In this document: piece after piece, positions 1 to 11,529 of the stretch
Position numbering within the stretch: the first letter of the stretch is position 1
Layout: each line of letters starts with the position of its first letter
From: Sisyra terminalis
Lineage: Eukaryota > Arthropoda > Insecta > Neuroptera > Sisyridae
NCBI GenBank assembly: GCA_958496175.1
Contig: OY292277.1
Coordinates: 27,757,282-27,821,281, forward strand
Direction: 5' to 3'
DNA length: 64,000 nucleotides
Made by a program: the position numbers and the translations under genes
Notes under the pieces: generated by a model
What the model was told of the DNA's origin: nothing
Database searches by the model: none
The model's input: only the letters and a program-made list of their open reading frames with translations

Positions 1-19
1 TATGGTAATGTGGACGAAG

Positions 20-391
20 TTACTTGGAACTAGTGTATTTGGTAACGGCTTTAGTTCCTTCACTGACAGCGTGCTTGGCCAATTCACCGGGCAACAATAG
101 ACGCACAGCAGTTTGGATTTCCCGACTGGTGATTGTGGATCTCTTGTTGTAGTGAGCCAAACGGGAAGCTTCAGCAGCAATACGTTCGAAGATATCATTG
201 ACAAAGCTGTTCATGATGGACATGGCTTTACTTGATACTCCGGTATCGGGATGAACTTGTTTCAAGACTTTGTAGATGTAGATAGCGTAACTTTCCTTAC
301 GTTTGCGCTTCTTCTTCTTGTCGGTCTTGGTAATGTTCTTCTGGGCTTTTCCAGCCTTTTTGGCAGCTTTACCACTTGTCTTGGGCGGCAT
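20..391 (-). CDS. H2B: Histone H2B, copy 1
   Basis: Encodes a 123-residue core histone that pairs with H2A in the nucleosome. The basic tail (residues 1-33, ending [11 protein letters not shown]) is followed by the histone fold, with the hallmark segments [27 protein letters not shown] and [21 protein letters not shown], and the C-terminal AVTKYTSSK. Length equals Drosophila H2B. The protein is identical in all three units. It is intronless and divergent from H2A, sharing the 328-bp promoter 392-719. The window starts 19 bases beyond the stop codon, so the 3' stem-loop of this copy is outside the view; it is seen in the other two copies. Confidence 0.98.
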   Translation of the reverse strand: MPPKTSGKAAKKAGKAQKNITKTDKKKKRKRKESYAIYIYKVLKQVHPDTGVSSKAMSIMNSFVNDIFERIAAEASRLAHYNKRSTITSREIQTAVRLLLPGELAKHAVSEGTKAVTKYTSSK

Positions 392-1094
<703 letters not shown>

Positions 1095-1127
1095 ACATAT
1101 ATATCTGCATTCATCTATATATTACAT

Positions 1128-1165
1128 GGTCCCTTACGGGACCGCAATTATGATTTTAAAAAGTT
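1128..1165 (+). terminator. H2A 3' processing signal (stem-loop + HDE), copy 1
   Basis: A 6-bp stem with a TTAC loop lies at 1128-1143, 33 bp after the stop codon. A purine-rich AAAAAGTT at 1158-1165 fits a histone downstream element that pairs with U7 snRNA. The TTAC loop is close to the usual metazoan loop. Confidence 0.85.
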
Positions 1166-1169
1166 AATA

Positions 1170-2055
1170 ATCTAAGACATATGTCGCTCTGTCCTTAATA
1201 CAGTAACCTCTAGTGTAAAACCAAAATCATCAACTGTAGGGATTAATACACATTTGATAAAACTTAATTTAACCGTTATGACTGAATAGGACTAGTACCT
1301 ACTCTAAGTTTTCAATTCTTGGTTTGAACTTAAAATCTCTAGGTTTTATCGAAGGCTCAACGTAACATCACTGTCTTCTAATGAAGACCTCAGGTGTACC
1401 ATGACTTTCAGAATAAGAAAACTAAGGGACACGAAACTCCAACAATTACACATTTCATTTAGCGCTGTCTACTAATGCTAATGCTACTTCTTGGCTATGT
1501 GAAATTTTAAGTGTAAAACTAAATTAAAAAAAAAAAAAAATGTTTCACATTATACTCACCTTTTTGAATGAGGAGTAAATATTGTTGGCATGAAGAAATA
1601 GCATGACACATTGGAAAATATTATCAATTCCTTGTATATTAAAAGACTTTTGCATCTGTGACAAATTTATTATAATTGACGACCAAAGAACTAAGCGAAA
1701 TAGATTGTCCATAATAAAGAAACCTGAAAATCTCTATTAACATCCCTCGTTAAAATACGGTAACGGAAAAACTTCAATATTGAAAGATTTCATGAGTGTA
1801 TAGTACCTATAAGCAAAAGATTTAATCTCGTACGAGGGTTGTACAACAATTATTTCGGTAAGATGTACAATTGCCGTACCAAGTTTTTTTCTTGTGGGAA
1901 TCAAATGGTTAAATATTTGTTCTAAATATACTACATGCAGAGGGTTTTAGGACAACATTATGTGAATATTAGTCTTATCATTAGGATTAAATGTTGGTGC
2001 ATGAGCCATGGCAACAAATATTCATGGTACATATTAATTATAGAATATGACTTAA
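1170..2055. other. H2A-H3 intergenic spacer, copy 1
   Basis: About 0.9 kb of AT-rich DNA between the convergent 3' ends of H2A and H3. It holds a run of A at about 1527-1540 and no credible ORF. No histone H1 coding sequence is present. The spacer is conserved in the other two units. Confidence 0.6.
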
Positions 2056-2060
2056 TGTAT

Positions 2061-2097
2061 TACTCTTCTGTAAGTTGTATAGGGCCCCATAGGGGCC
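2061..2097 (-). terminator. H3 3' processing signal (stem-loop + HDE), copy 1
   Basis: On the minus strand the stem GGCCCC/GGGGCC (2083-2097) closes on a loop of only three bases (TAT) if all six pairs form. A purine-rich CAGAAGAGTA follows at 2061-2070. The loop is one base shorter than the canonical four. Confidence 0.75.
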
Positions 2098-2118
2098 AAA
2101 AAAGTTGTTGTAAGAGAT

Positions 2119-3080
<962 letters not shown>

Positions 3081-3120
3081 ACAATATATCATCGTGCCGT
3101 TTTTGCAACAATATTAACAA

Positions 3121-3159
3121 GATCCCTTCGGGGATCGCAATTTTCTTATATAAGGAGTT
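3121..3159 (+). terminator. H4 3' processing signal (stem-loop + HDE), copy 1
   Basis: The stem GATCCC/GGGATC at 3121-3136 carries a TTCG loop, and AAGGAGTT (HDE-like) follows at 3152-3159. UUCG is a very stable tetraloop and not the usual histone loop. Confidence 0.8.
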
Positions 3160-3560
3160 AAATTATTTATACTAATCAGTCCCATATGAAACGTATTATT
3201 TTACAATATAAATAAATATCCCTTTTTCGATATCTTCCTTCAGTTCAATTAACTCATATAGAAACTTCAAGAGATTCATTTAGTAGTGAATGAAGCACTT
3301 CATTCATATTTTACTAACGAAAAATTCGTATGAATATCTAATAATGCGCAAGTTCAATAAATATATATCGTTACGAATTAGGTAGTATTGAAAATTTAAA
3401 AAACGAATGAGCTTATAATATCCATTTCATCAAATTTTTTATAAGTGATTTATAACAATGGCCCAAAAAAATAATTTTTTTGAATTTATCATCAGATCAT
3501 CTAAAAAGACTAAACTGTAAATGCTGCACTTGAAGATAACTTAGTCAAAATTGATATAGA
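3160..3560. other. Spacer after H4, copy 1
   Basis: AT-rich DNA with no ORF of note. An imperfect hairpin around 3275-3320 (TTCATTTAGTAGTGAATGAA and neighbours) differs between the unit copies. Confidence 0.5.
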
Positions 3561-3566
3561 CCACAA

Positions 3567-4740
3567 TCACAATATGTCTGATTTCATATTGCCTATATTA
3601 TAACATAACTTTTTTGAAAAATGATTCTTGTCTTTGCTATAATACATATTATTACAGGTTACATAAAAAGTATGCTGCGTAAAAAAGTTTTTTCTGGCTG
3701 TTAACAAAACAGAACGTCCTATCTTTGAATTCCTTTTTGTTTTTTCCAGAAGGAAGATTCGATCGTTCAGATAAAAGATGATAACATTTTCAAGTATTCG
3801 GGGATTATTTTCCACAAGAGGCCTGGGTGCCACACTTTATCAAATGCTTGTGATACATCTGGAAATGTCGCTGAGATATATGTTTTATGTTCTTGTGCGT
3901 CTCGAATTGTTTTTGAGTGCTTTGCTTTAATACCATATTGGTGATCAGGTATGGCAGATCTGTCTGATATTGTTTATTGTATTCTAGTTAGCAGCATTCT
4001 TTCGTAAAGTTTACTCAGTATTGATAACAAGCTGATTGATCAATTAGAATTAACCTGTTGTAGTGTTTTCTCAGATTTCTGTATCATGATGACTTGAGCC
4101 ACTTTCCACTGCCCTGGTATATGTGAACGTTCTATTTACGGCATTATATGTCACTGTAATATAGCTTTTTCCCTTTCTAGGGAGCTCTTTATGTAATTTT
4201 TCTGTTATTGCGTCATATCCTGGAGCTTTTTTGAATTTCATATTTTCGATAAAATATTTCATTTCTTTCGGTGAGGTGAATTTGATAGGCGTCTGATTAT
4301 ATCTCATATTTTGTAGAATCTTTTCAAAACCACCTGATTTTTGCTTTTAACATGCTCTAATGGAGTTGCCATCCAGCATTCTATGTGCATTGTTTTTTGT
4401 TGAGCTTTTCGAGCGCTTTCTCAATATCTACCTTTGTTTTGAGTTGCACATGAAAGTCTAAGTTTTCTTCAATATAGCGTCGGTGCAGGTCTCAATTTGT
4501 ACGGTCGTTGTCAAGTTTTGTTGACCTTGTTTCCATTTTAAGTTCTGTGAGGATTAATACGGCATGATCAGATGGCAGATCAAAATTTAATGCTATACCT
4601 AGGTACTGATTTGTTATTTTGATATTATCTTTGCAACAAAAAAGTCAATTACATCTGTGGAAAACGTTTCAAAACTTTTTTCCACAATCACTTTGTACAG
4701 TTGTCATACTTTTGAAGTTATGAAACGGGAGCCCCAGTAG
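3567..4740 (-). pseudogene. Fossil jockey-like non-LTR retrotransposon (EN/RT piece), copy 1
   Basis: Reading on the minus strand across frames gives, in order, an endonuclease tail (ALNFDLPSDHAVLILTEL), the RT motif KKAPGYDAITEKLHKELP (within 4071-4307), LSILSKLYERMLLTRIQ, and the catalytic-site A region SQAFDKVWHPGLLWKI. Many stops and frameshifts show that it is dead. The same fossil occupies the same place in copies 2 and 3, so it predates the unit duplications. It is a different family from the intact element in the 5S gene. Confidence 0.75.
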
Positions 4741-4930
4741 ATGGTTAATAATCACTATACCTTAATAAGATGTTTACTATACGCATACATAGTATGTTGT
4801 TGATTTGGTATTGATTGTTTGAAAAATATAAAACAAATCCATACTTTAACAATTAAAAAAAAAAAAATATTACAGAAAAGAGTAACTTATACAAGAAAAT
4901 AAGGCTCGAAAAATGTATAATTAAAAATGA

Positions 4931-5027
4931 AAAAAAAAAGTCAACGACACGCAGTGTTCCCAAGCGGTCACCCATCCAAGTACTGACTGCGCCCTATGTT
5001 GCTTAACTTCAGTGATCAGACGAGAAC
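4931..5027 (-). rRNA. 5S rRNA gene, 3' fragment (nt 31-118) plus T-run terminator, copy 1
   Basis: The minus strand from 5027 to 4940 matches arthropod 5S rRNA from its nucleotide 31 to the 3' end: GTTCTCGTCTGATCAC, then GTTAAGCAACATAGGGCGC, then GGATGGGTGACCGCTTGGGA. It is followed by nine T residues (plus-strand A at 4931-4939), the Pol III terminator. This piece keeps the internal control region (box A about nt 50-61, box C about nt 80-97). The first 30 nucleotides lie 4.7 kb away at 9720-9759, because a retrotransposon splits the gene. Confidence 0.93.
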
Positions 5028-5046
5028 TTTTTTTTTTTTTTTTTTT

Positions 5047-5545
5047 GTGAAAATATCGTTTATTATTTATTCTTTTTGTACAGAGCAAATACATTTTAGT
5101 TATAAATATATAGCTACTGTTATAATACATATTTGGTTTATTTTGTAGTTCCTACTTATCGTAATAAGTTCTACCTACACTTAGCAATTATTTTACATTA
5201 GTTTGTACATGTTTGGTTTTATTGTTATCAGTCGACATTGTTCATATTTGGTTATCAGTTTGTTCTTTTAAGTATTTGCAAGGAAAAGTTTGAAAAAAAC
5301 CTTATGTGAATAATTGACTTTTGTACCCTTTAAGGCACATATTTGGTATATGTTTTCTATATACATATAATACATTTAAAATTAACTAAGAAAAATAAAA
5401 TAAATATTCTGTTTGTACTAAGTTTAAATAAAATAAATTTGCTATTAATAGTAAGTCTTACGCTAAGTACTATATTTAGTTAACGAGTTAATAAAATTAA
5501 TGCTAATATCACTGCTATTTGCACTTTTGAGATCACTTATTTACA
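5047..5545 (-). other. 3' UTR of the 5S retrotransposon, copy 1
   Basis: About 500 bp between the ORF2 stop and the poly(A) tract, AT-rich and non-coding. Its last ~250 bp are the only part of the element present in unit copy 2 (27,444-27,682). This end is therefore the piece needed for, or first copied in, target-primed reverse transcription. Confidence 0.8.
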
Positions 5546-8236
5546 TTATATTGGTTCATTAAATATTCTTAAGTTTTGATAAGGAAGTTTAAACTTTATT
5601 TGGAATGGTGTGTTATGTTGTCTGATTTTGGTTACGGTTCTTGTTAATTCGTTTACGTCTAGTTGATTTTCGTAAAATTTTTCGGCTAGTTGCATAATGT
5701 AGTCCCTCATCATTGGTATGTCAGCATCATCATGGAGTTGACTTATTTTTGAGAAGGAATCACCTCCGAGGATCGTTCTTAGGCATTTATTTTGGAATCG
5801 TTGCAATTTTAGGATGTTTGTCGGTGCGGCTCCACACCATGCTGGTGCTGCATATAGTATTATCGGTCGTACAATTGCTGTGTATATTAGTTTTTTGTTT
5901 TTTAGATTTAATTTCGATCCCCTGATGAGTAGTGGATACAGTTTTGTATATATTCCATATGCTTTTTTAATACAATGTTTGATGTGCTGTCTGTAGGTGA
6001 GTTTATTGTCCAAATGCACACCCAAATATTTGGCAGATGTTGTGGGTGTTATAGTGTTTCCTTTTACCGATATATTTTGAATGATTTTCCCCTTGGTGAG
6101 ACTTTTTGTGAAAATAACTACTTCGGTTTTCGTCGTGTTTAGGTTGATTTTCCAGAGATCGTAGTACGTTTCCAAGGCGTGTAGGTGGTATTGTATTTGT
6201 TTTGCAGCAACTATTGCGTGGAATGAGTGTGCATAAATGGCGGTATCGTCTGCAAATACTGCCAGTTTCGTTTGTGGATATATTGGTAGGTCGTGTATAT
6301 AAATGTTAAATAATGTTGGTCCCAGGACGGATCCTTGTGGAACACCGGCTTTGATTAGCTGTTTCTTGGATTTTTTGTCGTTTACCGTTACTTTAAAGTG
6401 TCTGTTTGTTAAATATGAGTAAATGAGTTGTATTATTTCTGGATTATAGTTACATTTGATCATTTTGTAGATTAAACCATCTATCCACACTCTATCGAAG
6501 GCTTTTTCTATGTCAAGTAGTAATAATACTGTTGTTTGATTTTTATTGAATCCTATACTGATGTCATTTATGAGTCTTGTTATTTGTTGGACTGTGTTGT
6601 GCCTTCGTCGAAATCCAAATTGATATTCCGGAATAATTTTGTTTGTATCTTCGAAGTTGTTTAATTTTTCTAAAATTGTTTTTTCCATTACTTTACTTAG
6701 TGTAGATAGAAGGCTAATCGGTCTGTAGCTGATTGGTTCATTTCGTTTCTTCCCCTGTTTTAATATGGGTATTATATTGCTGGTTTTCCAGTGTTTGCTA
6801 TAGTGTTTTAATTTGTAGGTTGCATTTATGATATGAGTAAACTGCTTTAATGCCTTTAGACTGAGATTTTTTAATATATGATTTTGGATTCCGTCCTGTC
6901 CGGGAGCCTTTTTTGATGGTAATTCCTTGATTATTTGTCTCACTTTTTTTGATTTGACACACATTTTACCCTCGGGTTGTACACTTTGGATAAATTTCCG
7001 TACCTCTCCGCTGATGTAGTTTTGGTCTTCCGTATTGGGATGTTTGTCTATATCGTGTATTTGTTCGAATGTGGTTGCAAGTAATTCGGCTTTATCTACG
7101 TCAGACATGGCTTCCACGTTTCCATGTTTGAGTGTTGGTATTGGATGATATTCTTTTTTCAATATTTTGGTCATATTCCATAGTGAATTGTCGTTGGGTT
7201 TTAGTTTTTCTAATTTGTTTGTCCAGGTTTCATTACGATGTCGTTTTATTTCTGTCGCTATTTTGTTATTGAGTATATTCATTTCCTGTTTGTAGTAGGC
7301 TAATCTTGTATTTTGCCACCTTCTTCTGATATGATTTCTTTCTTTTATTAAATTTTTTATTTCGGTCGGCAGTTTGTCCATTTGTCGGTATGGATTTTTG
7401 TTCGGTATTGTTGATGTGATGCAATGTTGTATAATATTGACAAATCTTTGAAGTTCTTGATCGAGTTTTTCAGCTGTACTAATATTGGGTGTAATTTTAA
7501 TTTTTTGATTTAAGAGTAATCTGAATTTTGTCCAGTCTGCCAGTTGGTAGTTAAGCATCCTTTTAGATTGTATGTTTTTTTCTTCCCCTCCTATTTCGGT
7601 GATTATTGGTAGATGGTCCGAGTTAAGCTCGTTGTAAACATTGAGCTGGCTTATATTAGTGATGTTTTTATTAATGGCTATATCTATTGCTGTCGGTGTT
7701 GAATTATTCATTGGAAAATGAGTTGGCTGATTTGGGAACATCACTGTACAGTTGTTGTTTATAGTATATTGATAAATGGCTCTTCCTCTTTGGTTGTTAA
7801 TATGAGAGTTCCAACTGTGATGTAGAGCATTGAGATCTCCTATCAATAGGACTTTGTTGGCCACATCGAATATTTTTCGAAGTTCTTCGGTTTTTAGTTT
7901 TCTGTTTGGGCTGTTGTAGCCGGCAACTATATGTATATGACTCTTTAATTTGATGCACACATACTCTAATCCAATGTCGCCACTTAATTCGACTTCCGTA
8001 AATGGAACTGTATTCCTAATAAGTAAGGCTACTCCGCCAGCTGCGGAGCTTCTGTCTCTTCTTACTATTGTATAATTTTTTATTTTAATTTTGTCGGTTG
8101 CATTCAGTCTTGTTTCGTTAATTCCTATTATGTCCAATTGTTTTCTGTTTATAAATTCTATTAATTCACCTACTTTTCCCCGTATGCCATTGGCATTCCA
8201 GCTGCATATTTTAATATTCGTTGTGTTGCGATCCAT
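5546..8236 (-). CDS. ORF2: AP-endonuclease/reverse transcriptase of 5S retrotransposon, copy 1
   Basis: I take the first ATG (8234-8236), giving 896 residues; the open frame runs seven codons further up but begins with TTG. The N-terminus is an APE-type endonuclease: CSWNANGI (about residues 11-18), INETRL (catalytic Glu41), LLIGDLNALHHSWN and NSDHLPII (the Asp and His of the active site). The RT follows with ISYRPISLLSTLSKVMEK, FGFRRRHNTVQQ, LLLLDIEKAFDRVW, AGVPQGSVLGPTLFN and the catalytic FADD at 661-664. The C-terminal part has KYLGVHLDNKLTY and YAAPAWCGAAPTNILKLQRF. There is no RNase H domain. It would nick 5S DNA and copy the element RNA there. The ATG lies 10 nt after the ORF1 stop, consistent with reinitiation. 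Confidence 0.93.
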   Translation of the reverse strand: MDRNTTNIKICSWNANGIRGKVGELIEFINRKQLDIIGINETRLNATDKIKIKNYTIVRRDRSSAAGGVALLIRNTVPFTEVELSGDIGLEYVCIKLKSHIHIVAGYNSPNRKLKTEELRKIFDVANKVLLIGDLNALHHSWNSHINNQRGRAIYQYTINNNCTVMFPNQPTHFPMNNSTPTAIDIAINKNITNISQLNVYNELNSDHLPIITEIGGEEKNIQSKRMLNYQLADWTKFRLLLNQKIKITPNISTAEKLDQELQRFVNIIQHCITSTIPNKNPYRQMDKLPTEIKNLIKERNHIRRRWQNTRLAYYKQEMNILNNKIATEIKRHRNETWTNKLEKLKPNDNSLWNMTKILKKEYHPIPTLKHGNVEAMSDVDKAELLATTFEQIHDIDKHPNTEDQNYISGEVRKFIQSVQPEGKMCVKSKKVRQIIKELPSKKAPGQDGIQNHILKNLSLKALKQFTHIINATYKLKHYSKHWKTSNIIPILKQGKKRNEPISYRPISLLSTLSKVMEKTILEKLNNFEDTNKIIPEYQFGFRRRHNTVQQITRLINDISIGFNKNQTTVLLLLDIEKAFDRVWIDGLIYKMIKCNYNPEIIQLIYSYLTNRHFKVTVNDKKSKKQLIKAGVPQGSVLGPTLFNIYIHDLPIYPQTKLAVFADDTAIYAHSFHAIVAAKQIQYHLHALETYYDLWKINLNTTKTEVVIFTKSLTKGKIIQNISVKGNTITPTTSAKYLGVHLDNKLTYRQHIKHCIKKAYGIYTKLYPLLIRGSKLNLKNKKLIYTAIVRPIILYAAPAWCGAAPTNILKLQRFQNKCLRTILGGDSFSKISQLHDDADIPMMRDYIMQLAEKFYENQLDVNELTRTVTKIRQHNTPFQIKFKLPYQNLRIFNEPI

Positions 8237-8246
8237 TATATATTGA

Positions 8247-9548
8247 TTAATTGTCAAGCTGCTTACAGAAGTTAAAGAATTCGAAAAATTTTTCCGATTC
8301 TGATTTGCAATTTTTGATATTATTTCTTAGTTCTTTAACTGCTTTTATCATTTTACTTATATTTAGAACTTTTTCTAATTCATTGACCTCCTTTTGAAAT
8401 TCAAATATATCGCTAGTTGTATTATTTGACGATTCCTTTTGTTTCCACGCATTTGGTTTTTCGGGAATAATATTTTGTTGTACTGCTGTTTTGGGTGTCG
8501 GTAGCGGTGGGAATTCATTCTGGTTGAACTGTCTCAGTCTTGTTGTAGGTTTTTTGGCTGATGTCCTTCGTGTCTCAATTTCTTCCTTTCTTTTAATGTA
8601 AGCTTCGCAAATTGTGGCGTTTGCCGGGTGTGCTCCTCCACAATTCGCGCACCTTGCTGGTGTTGTTAGCGGTTTTGTGCATTCCCTCGTTAAATGAGGA
8701 TTTGCACATTTAAGGCACATGGGGTCAGCAAAGCAATTGCTAGTTGCGTGGCCCCACTCTTGGCATCTGTGGCATTGGGCTATAATTCGTTTCTTTTTAT
8801 AATAGTCCCATCTTATACGGGTTTGGAGGACGTCTTTAATTTGGGTTTGAAGGAGTTTTAGCGACAGACCGTTGACTGTCACCATGTAGATACTCCGGTC
8901 TACCCCTTTCATTTTTCTGACGTTTTCTATTTTAACGCCCTTGCCTTCCAATCCCTCTTTAACTTCTTTTTCGTCAATTTCTTGGTGTAGTCCGTAGATG
9001 ACATATGTTTTGTATTTATTATTCTTGTCGGTGTATGTGTGGAATGGGATTTTTTGCGCTACCCAGTTTTCTTTTAGTAGCACAAAGTCAGAATTGGTGT
9101 TTACGTGTATGATTATATTGTTTTTCTTGTATGTGATTCTGAAATCACTTTTCACTATATTTTTAATATTGTTGATAAATTTTTTGTGTTCATCCACCAT
9201 CCCATGAATAACGAATGGGGGAGGTTTTTTTGTTTCACTGAGTTTATTTACACTGTTTTTGATTTCACTTTGTTTGTTTTGAACTTCTGAATCAGATTCT
9301 GCTTCACTTTCATCACTTAAAACGGCATATTTGTTGTGAGTTGATATCGTTGGTCCACTGCAACTGTCGGTGGACATCGTCCTCCTCTTAATACTCCTGG
9401 TAGACTCCATTCCGTGTGAAGACTCCTTTTGTTTTCTTTTGCTGTTTTTTTTGCTTATTATTTTAAAGTTGTCATTTTCAACTGCGGTGGAGTCATTACT
9501 CAGCGCTTGCTGAGTAATGTTTTTTAGGTTAGGTATAGTTGTATCCAC
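8247..9548 (-). CDS. ORF1: gag-like zinc-knuckle protein of 5S retrotransposon, copy 1
   Basis: A 433-codon open frame. The N-terminal ~110 residues are Ser/Lys/Glu-rich. A PRE_C2HC-like region follows (PPPFVIHGMVDEHKKFINNI to about residue 240), then three zinc knuckles: CHRCQEWGHATSNC, CLKCANPHLTREC and CANCGGAHPANATIC. This is the standard gag of Jockey/I-type elements, which packages element RNA. The first codon of the frame is GTG. An in-frame TAA lies upstream with no ATG between, so AUG initiation would fall at 9408-9410 (387 residues) unless a near-cognate codon is used. It differs from the copy 3 protein by one residue (R versus K near residue 320). Confidence 0.9.
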   Translation of the reverse strand: MDTTIPNLKNITQQALSNDSTAVENDNFKIISKKNSKRKQKESSHGMESTRSIKRRTMSTDSCSGPTISTHNKYAVLSDESEAESDSEVQNKQSEIKNSVNKLSETKKPPPFVIHGMVDEHKKFINNIKNIVKSDFRITYKKNNIIIHVNTNSDFVLLKENWVAQKIPFHTYTDKNNKYKTYVIYGLHQEIDEKEVKEGLEGKGVKIENVRKMKGVDRSIYMVTVNGLSLKLLQTQIKDVLQTRIRWDYYKKKRIIAQCHRCQEWGHATSNCFADPMCLKCANPHLTRECTKPLTTPARCANCGGAHPANATICEAYIKRKEEIETRRTSAKKPTTRLRQFNQNEFPPLPTPKTAVQQNIIPEKPNAWKQKESSNNTTSDIFEFQKEVNELEKVLNISKMIKAVKELRNNIKNCKSESEKFFEFFNFCKQLDN

Positions 9549-9719
9549 TTTTTTATTAGTTTCAACTATTTATAAAGTTAGTTTTACGATACTGGGTCTA
9601 ATGTTATTGATTAATATTTATTTGGATATTTTTGATTTAATATAATAACGTAATTGTGGATTTTTAGTCAGATGTCAATTTAAACGAAGTGCCTGGACGA
9701 GATGCGGTATGTTGACGGG

Positions 9720-9759
9720 AGACGAGAACTGGTGTTTTCAACATGGTATGGACGTTGAC
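9720..9759 (-). rRNA. 5S rRNA gene, 5' fragment (nt 1-40), copy 1
   Basis: The minus strand from 9759 reads GTCAACGTCC, ATACCATGTT, GAAAACACCA, GTTCTCGTCT, matching the start of 5S rRNA. It then breaks into the element 5' end (CCCGTCAACATACC). The 5S 5' flank (AAATTTCTTC just upstream) is shared by all three units. Confidence 0.92.
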
Positions 9760-11160
9760 GAAGAAATTTTTGTAAGTAAACTTTATCAACTGTACTTGTG
9801 TGTTGTTCTCACTTTTAAATACAAGATAAGTGGGGTTTCTATTTATAAAACACTAGAGTACCCGGTGAACTTCGTTCCATCAAAAATTGAATTGCAAAAA
9901 TTAATTGATATCGATAATATTGCCACATTTATAATTATTAATATGGTTATAATTAAATACACATAGGTACTTACCATATGCTTGACAGCTGAACCCGGCA
10001 GACATTGTCCTGTCAGGCTATTATTGTGATTGGTTGTAAATAAAGAAATTGAATTTAGAAAAACAGATCTTGTGAATTATTATAATCACCTACCTTATCA
10101 ACCCACAGCGTCCCTTGCTATACCAATTATGCATTCAAAAGAGATATATTTTTCTGAAATTATTCAATGCAATATTTAAAATAATGTAAGATAAGTCGAT
10201 TGATATATTATATTTTTCTATATTTGAATTAAAAATCAGTTTCATTACATAGATATAAATGGGTAAATAAAATATACAGTAATTTTTGTATTAATATAAT
10301 GTTTAGGACGTTGCTATTTAGGATTGTATATACATAATTAATGGCAACAATCTACTTCTATATGGCAAATGTTTTCGAACATGTGACTCAATCTGTTAAT
10401 TCGGTTAAACGGTTAATTAAAACAATATGTAATATACATTTTGTATAAGTGACCGAATGTTTAAATATATAGTATCGATGTATAAATAATCAATTTAACA
10501 TTTTATTTGAAAACCAGTAATTTTCCGTGAAATATTCAGAACCCAACACTGACACAACTAATAAATGGCTAAAATTAGTTATTGAGTAAAATCGAAATGA
10601 CAGATTAAACTAATGACATTGTAGTTCAAATTTGAGCCAATAATTATTATATTTGTACTCCACTTACATGGATGTATTTAAAACTTTATATTCTTTGTCC
10701 TTGTCTTTGTCGCAACAAATACGTTTCTTATAATGTATTTTGATATGAAAAGTAATTTGTGTTTATAATTGTATCATATTTTAGTACTCACAAACCTTAT
10801 AACTGTTGTGCTCGTTCAGGTACTACCGGAAGAGTATACGGCAGCGGATTAAAAACATCTTTTTAATTATACCAACGAAGTATAACTTCTTACGGGTGTA
10901 CATAAGGACATGCAAAGTTTCTTTTTAATATTATAGATACTAAATTTTTAATATTTTTCGCATAAATCTATGTTGGCTGTTATTATAATTCAACTGCAGT
11001 TTATAGGCAGTTATTATCAGGATGTATGGGGGGCTGTGTATGCGTCTGATTCAGCTTTTGGTTGCTATTTAAATATTATTTTTAATAATATATAAAATTC
11101 TTACGTCTGTTTGTATATGTTAATTTTGATCCCAATTTCAGAGTAAATATTTGTTTCAAG
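9760..11160. other. Non-coding spacer upstream of 5S, copy 1
   Basis: AT-rich, no credible gene. A repeat-family end is recognisable near 9985-10,010 (AGCTGAACCCGGCAGACATT, then GTCCTGTCAGGC), resembling termini of a common insect interspersed repeat. The rest is unassigned but is conserved in the other two units. Confidence 0.5.
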
Positions 11161-11520
11161 AGACCCTTATTCCAAACTTAATATTTTAAAAACTTTGGCC
11201 TGTCTCTTTGTGTGTCTCCTTTTAATTAAAGAACGAAACAACCGAAATTAATAAAATTTGGTATTAAGATACAACACAACTACCCACTCAGAACAGGCTA
11301 TTTACTATTACTTAAAAATAATAAAGGAAGCTATCTAATATGTAAAAACTGAGGGATACAAAAAATAATACTTTAGACAGGCGAGTAATGTATCGTTGCA
11401 AAGGTATTTTGTAGTTAGAAAATAATTTGTATTCATCTTTTTAGTTGAACTAATAACTAGCACAGTAAAACAAATTTAAAGTACAACAAATCGTTTTTAT
11501 GAAATATAAACATTTTTATA
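11160..11520 (-). repeat. Interspersed repeat family B (LINE-tail-like), in unit copy 1
   Basis: This segment is similar to 19,895-20,250 and 34,300-34,590. Shared pieces include the strings for TTAGTTCAACTAAAA, CTCGCCTGTCTAAA, CATCCCTCAGTTTTTAC and ATTTCATTAAATT. The texture resembles a LINE 3' tail, but I cannot assign the family. Confidence 0.55.
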
Positions 11521-11529
11521 TACAAACAA

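Larger units (their letters stand above)
5028..9719 (-). mobile_element. Full-length jockey-like non-LTR retrotransposon inserted in 5S rRNA gene, copy 1
   Basis: On the minus strand the order is 5' junction 9719, 5' UTR, ORF1, ORF2, about 500-bp 3' UTR, and a 19-nt poly(A) (plus T-run 5028-5046). It is flanked by a 10-bp target duplication GTTCTCGTCT, which is 5S nt 31-40 and is found both at 9720-9729 and at 5018-5027. Lack of LTRs, a poly(A) tail, two ORFs and an EN+RT ORF2 without RNase H fit the Jockey clade. Both ORFs are open, so the copy may be active or very recent. A nearly identical copy lies at 41,153-45,821. Confidence 0.92.

Noticed and set aside
9709..9966. 85-codon plus-strand frame starting near the 5S 5' fragment
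   Set aside because: It is the antisense of 5S nt 1-40 running into AT-rich spacer; no protein features.
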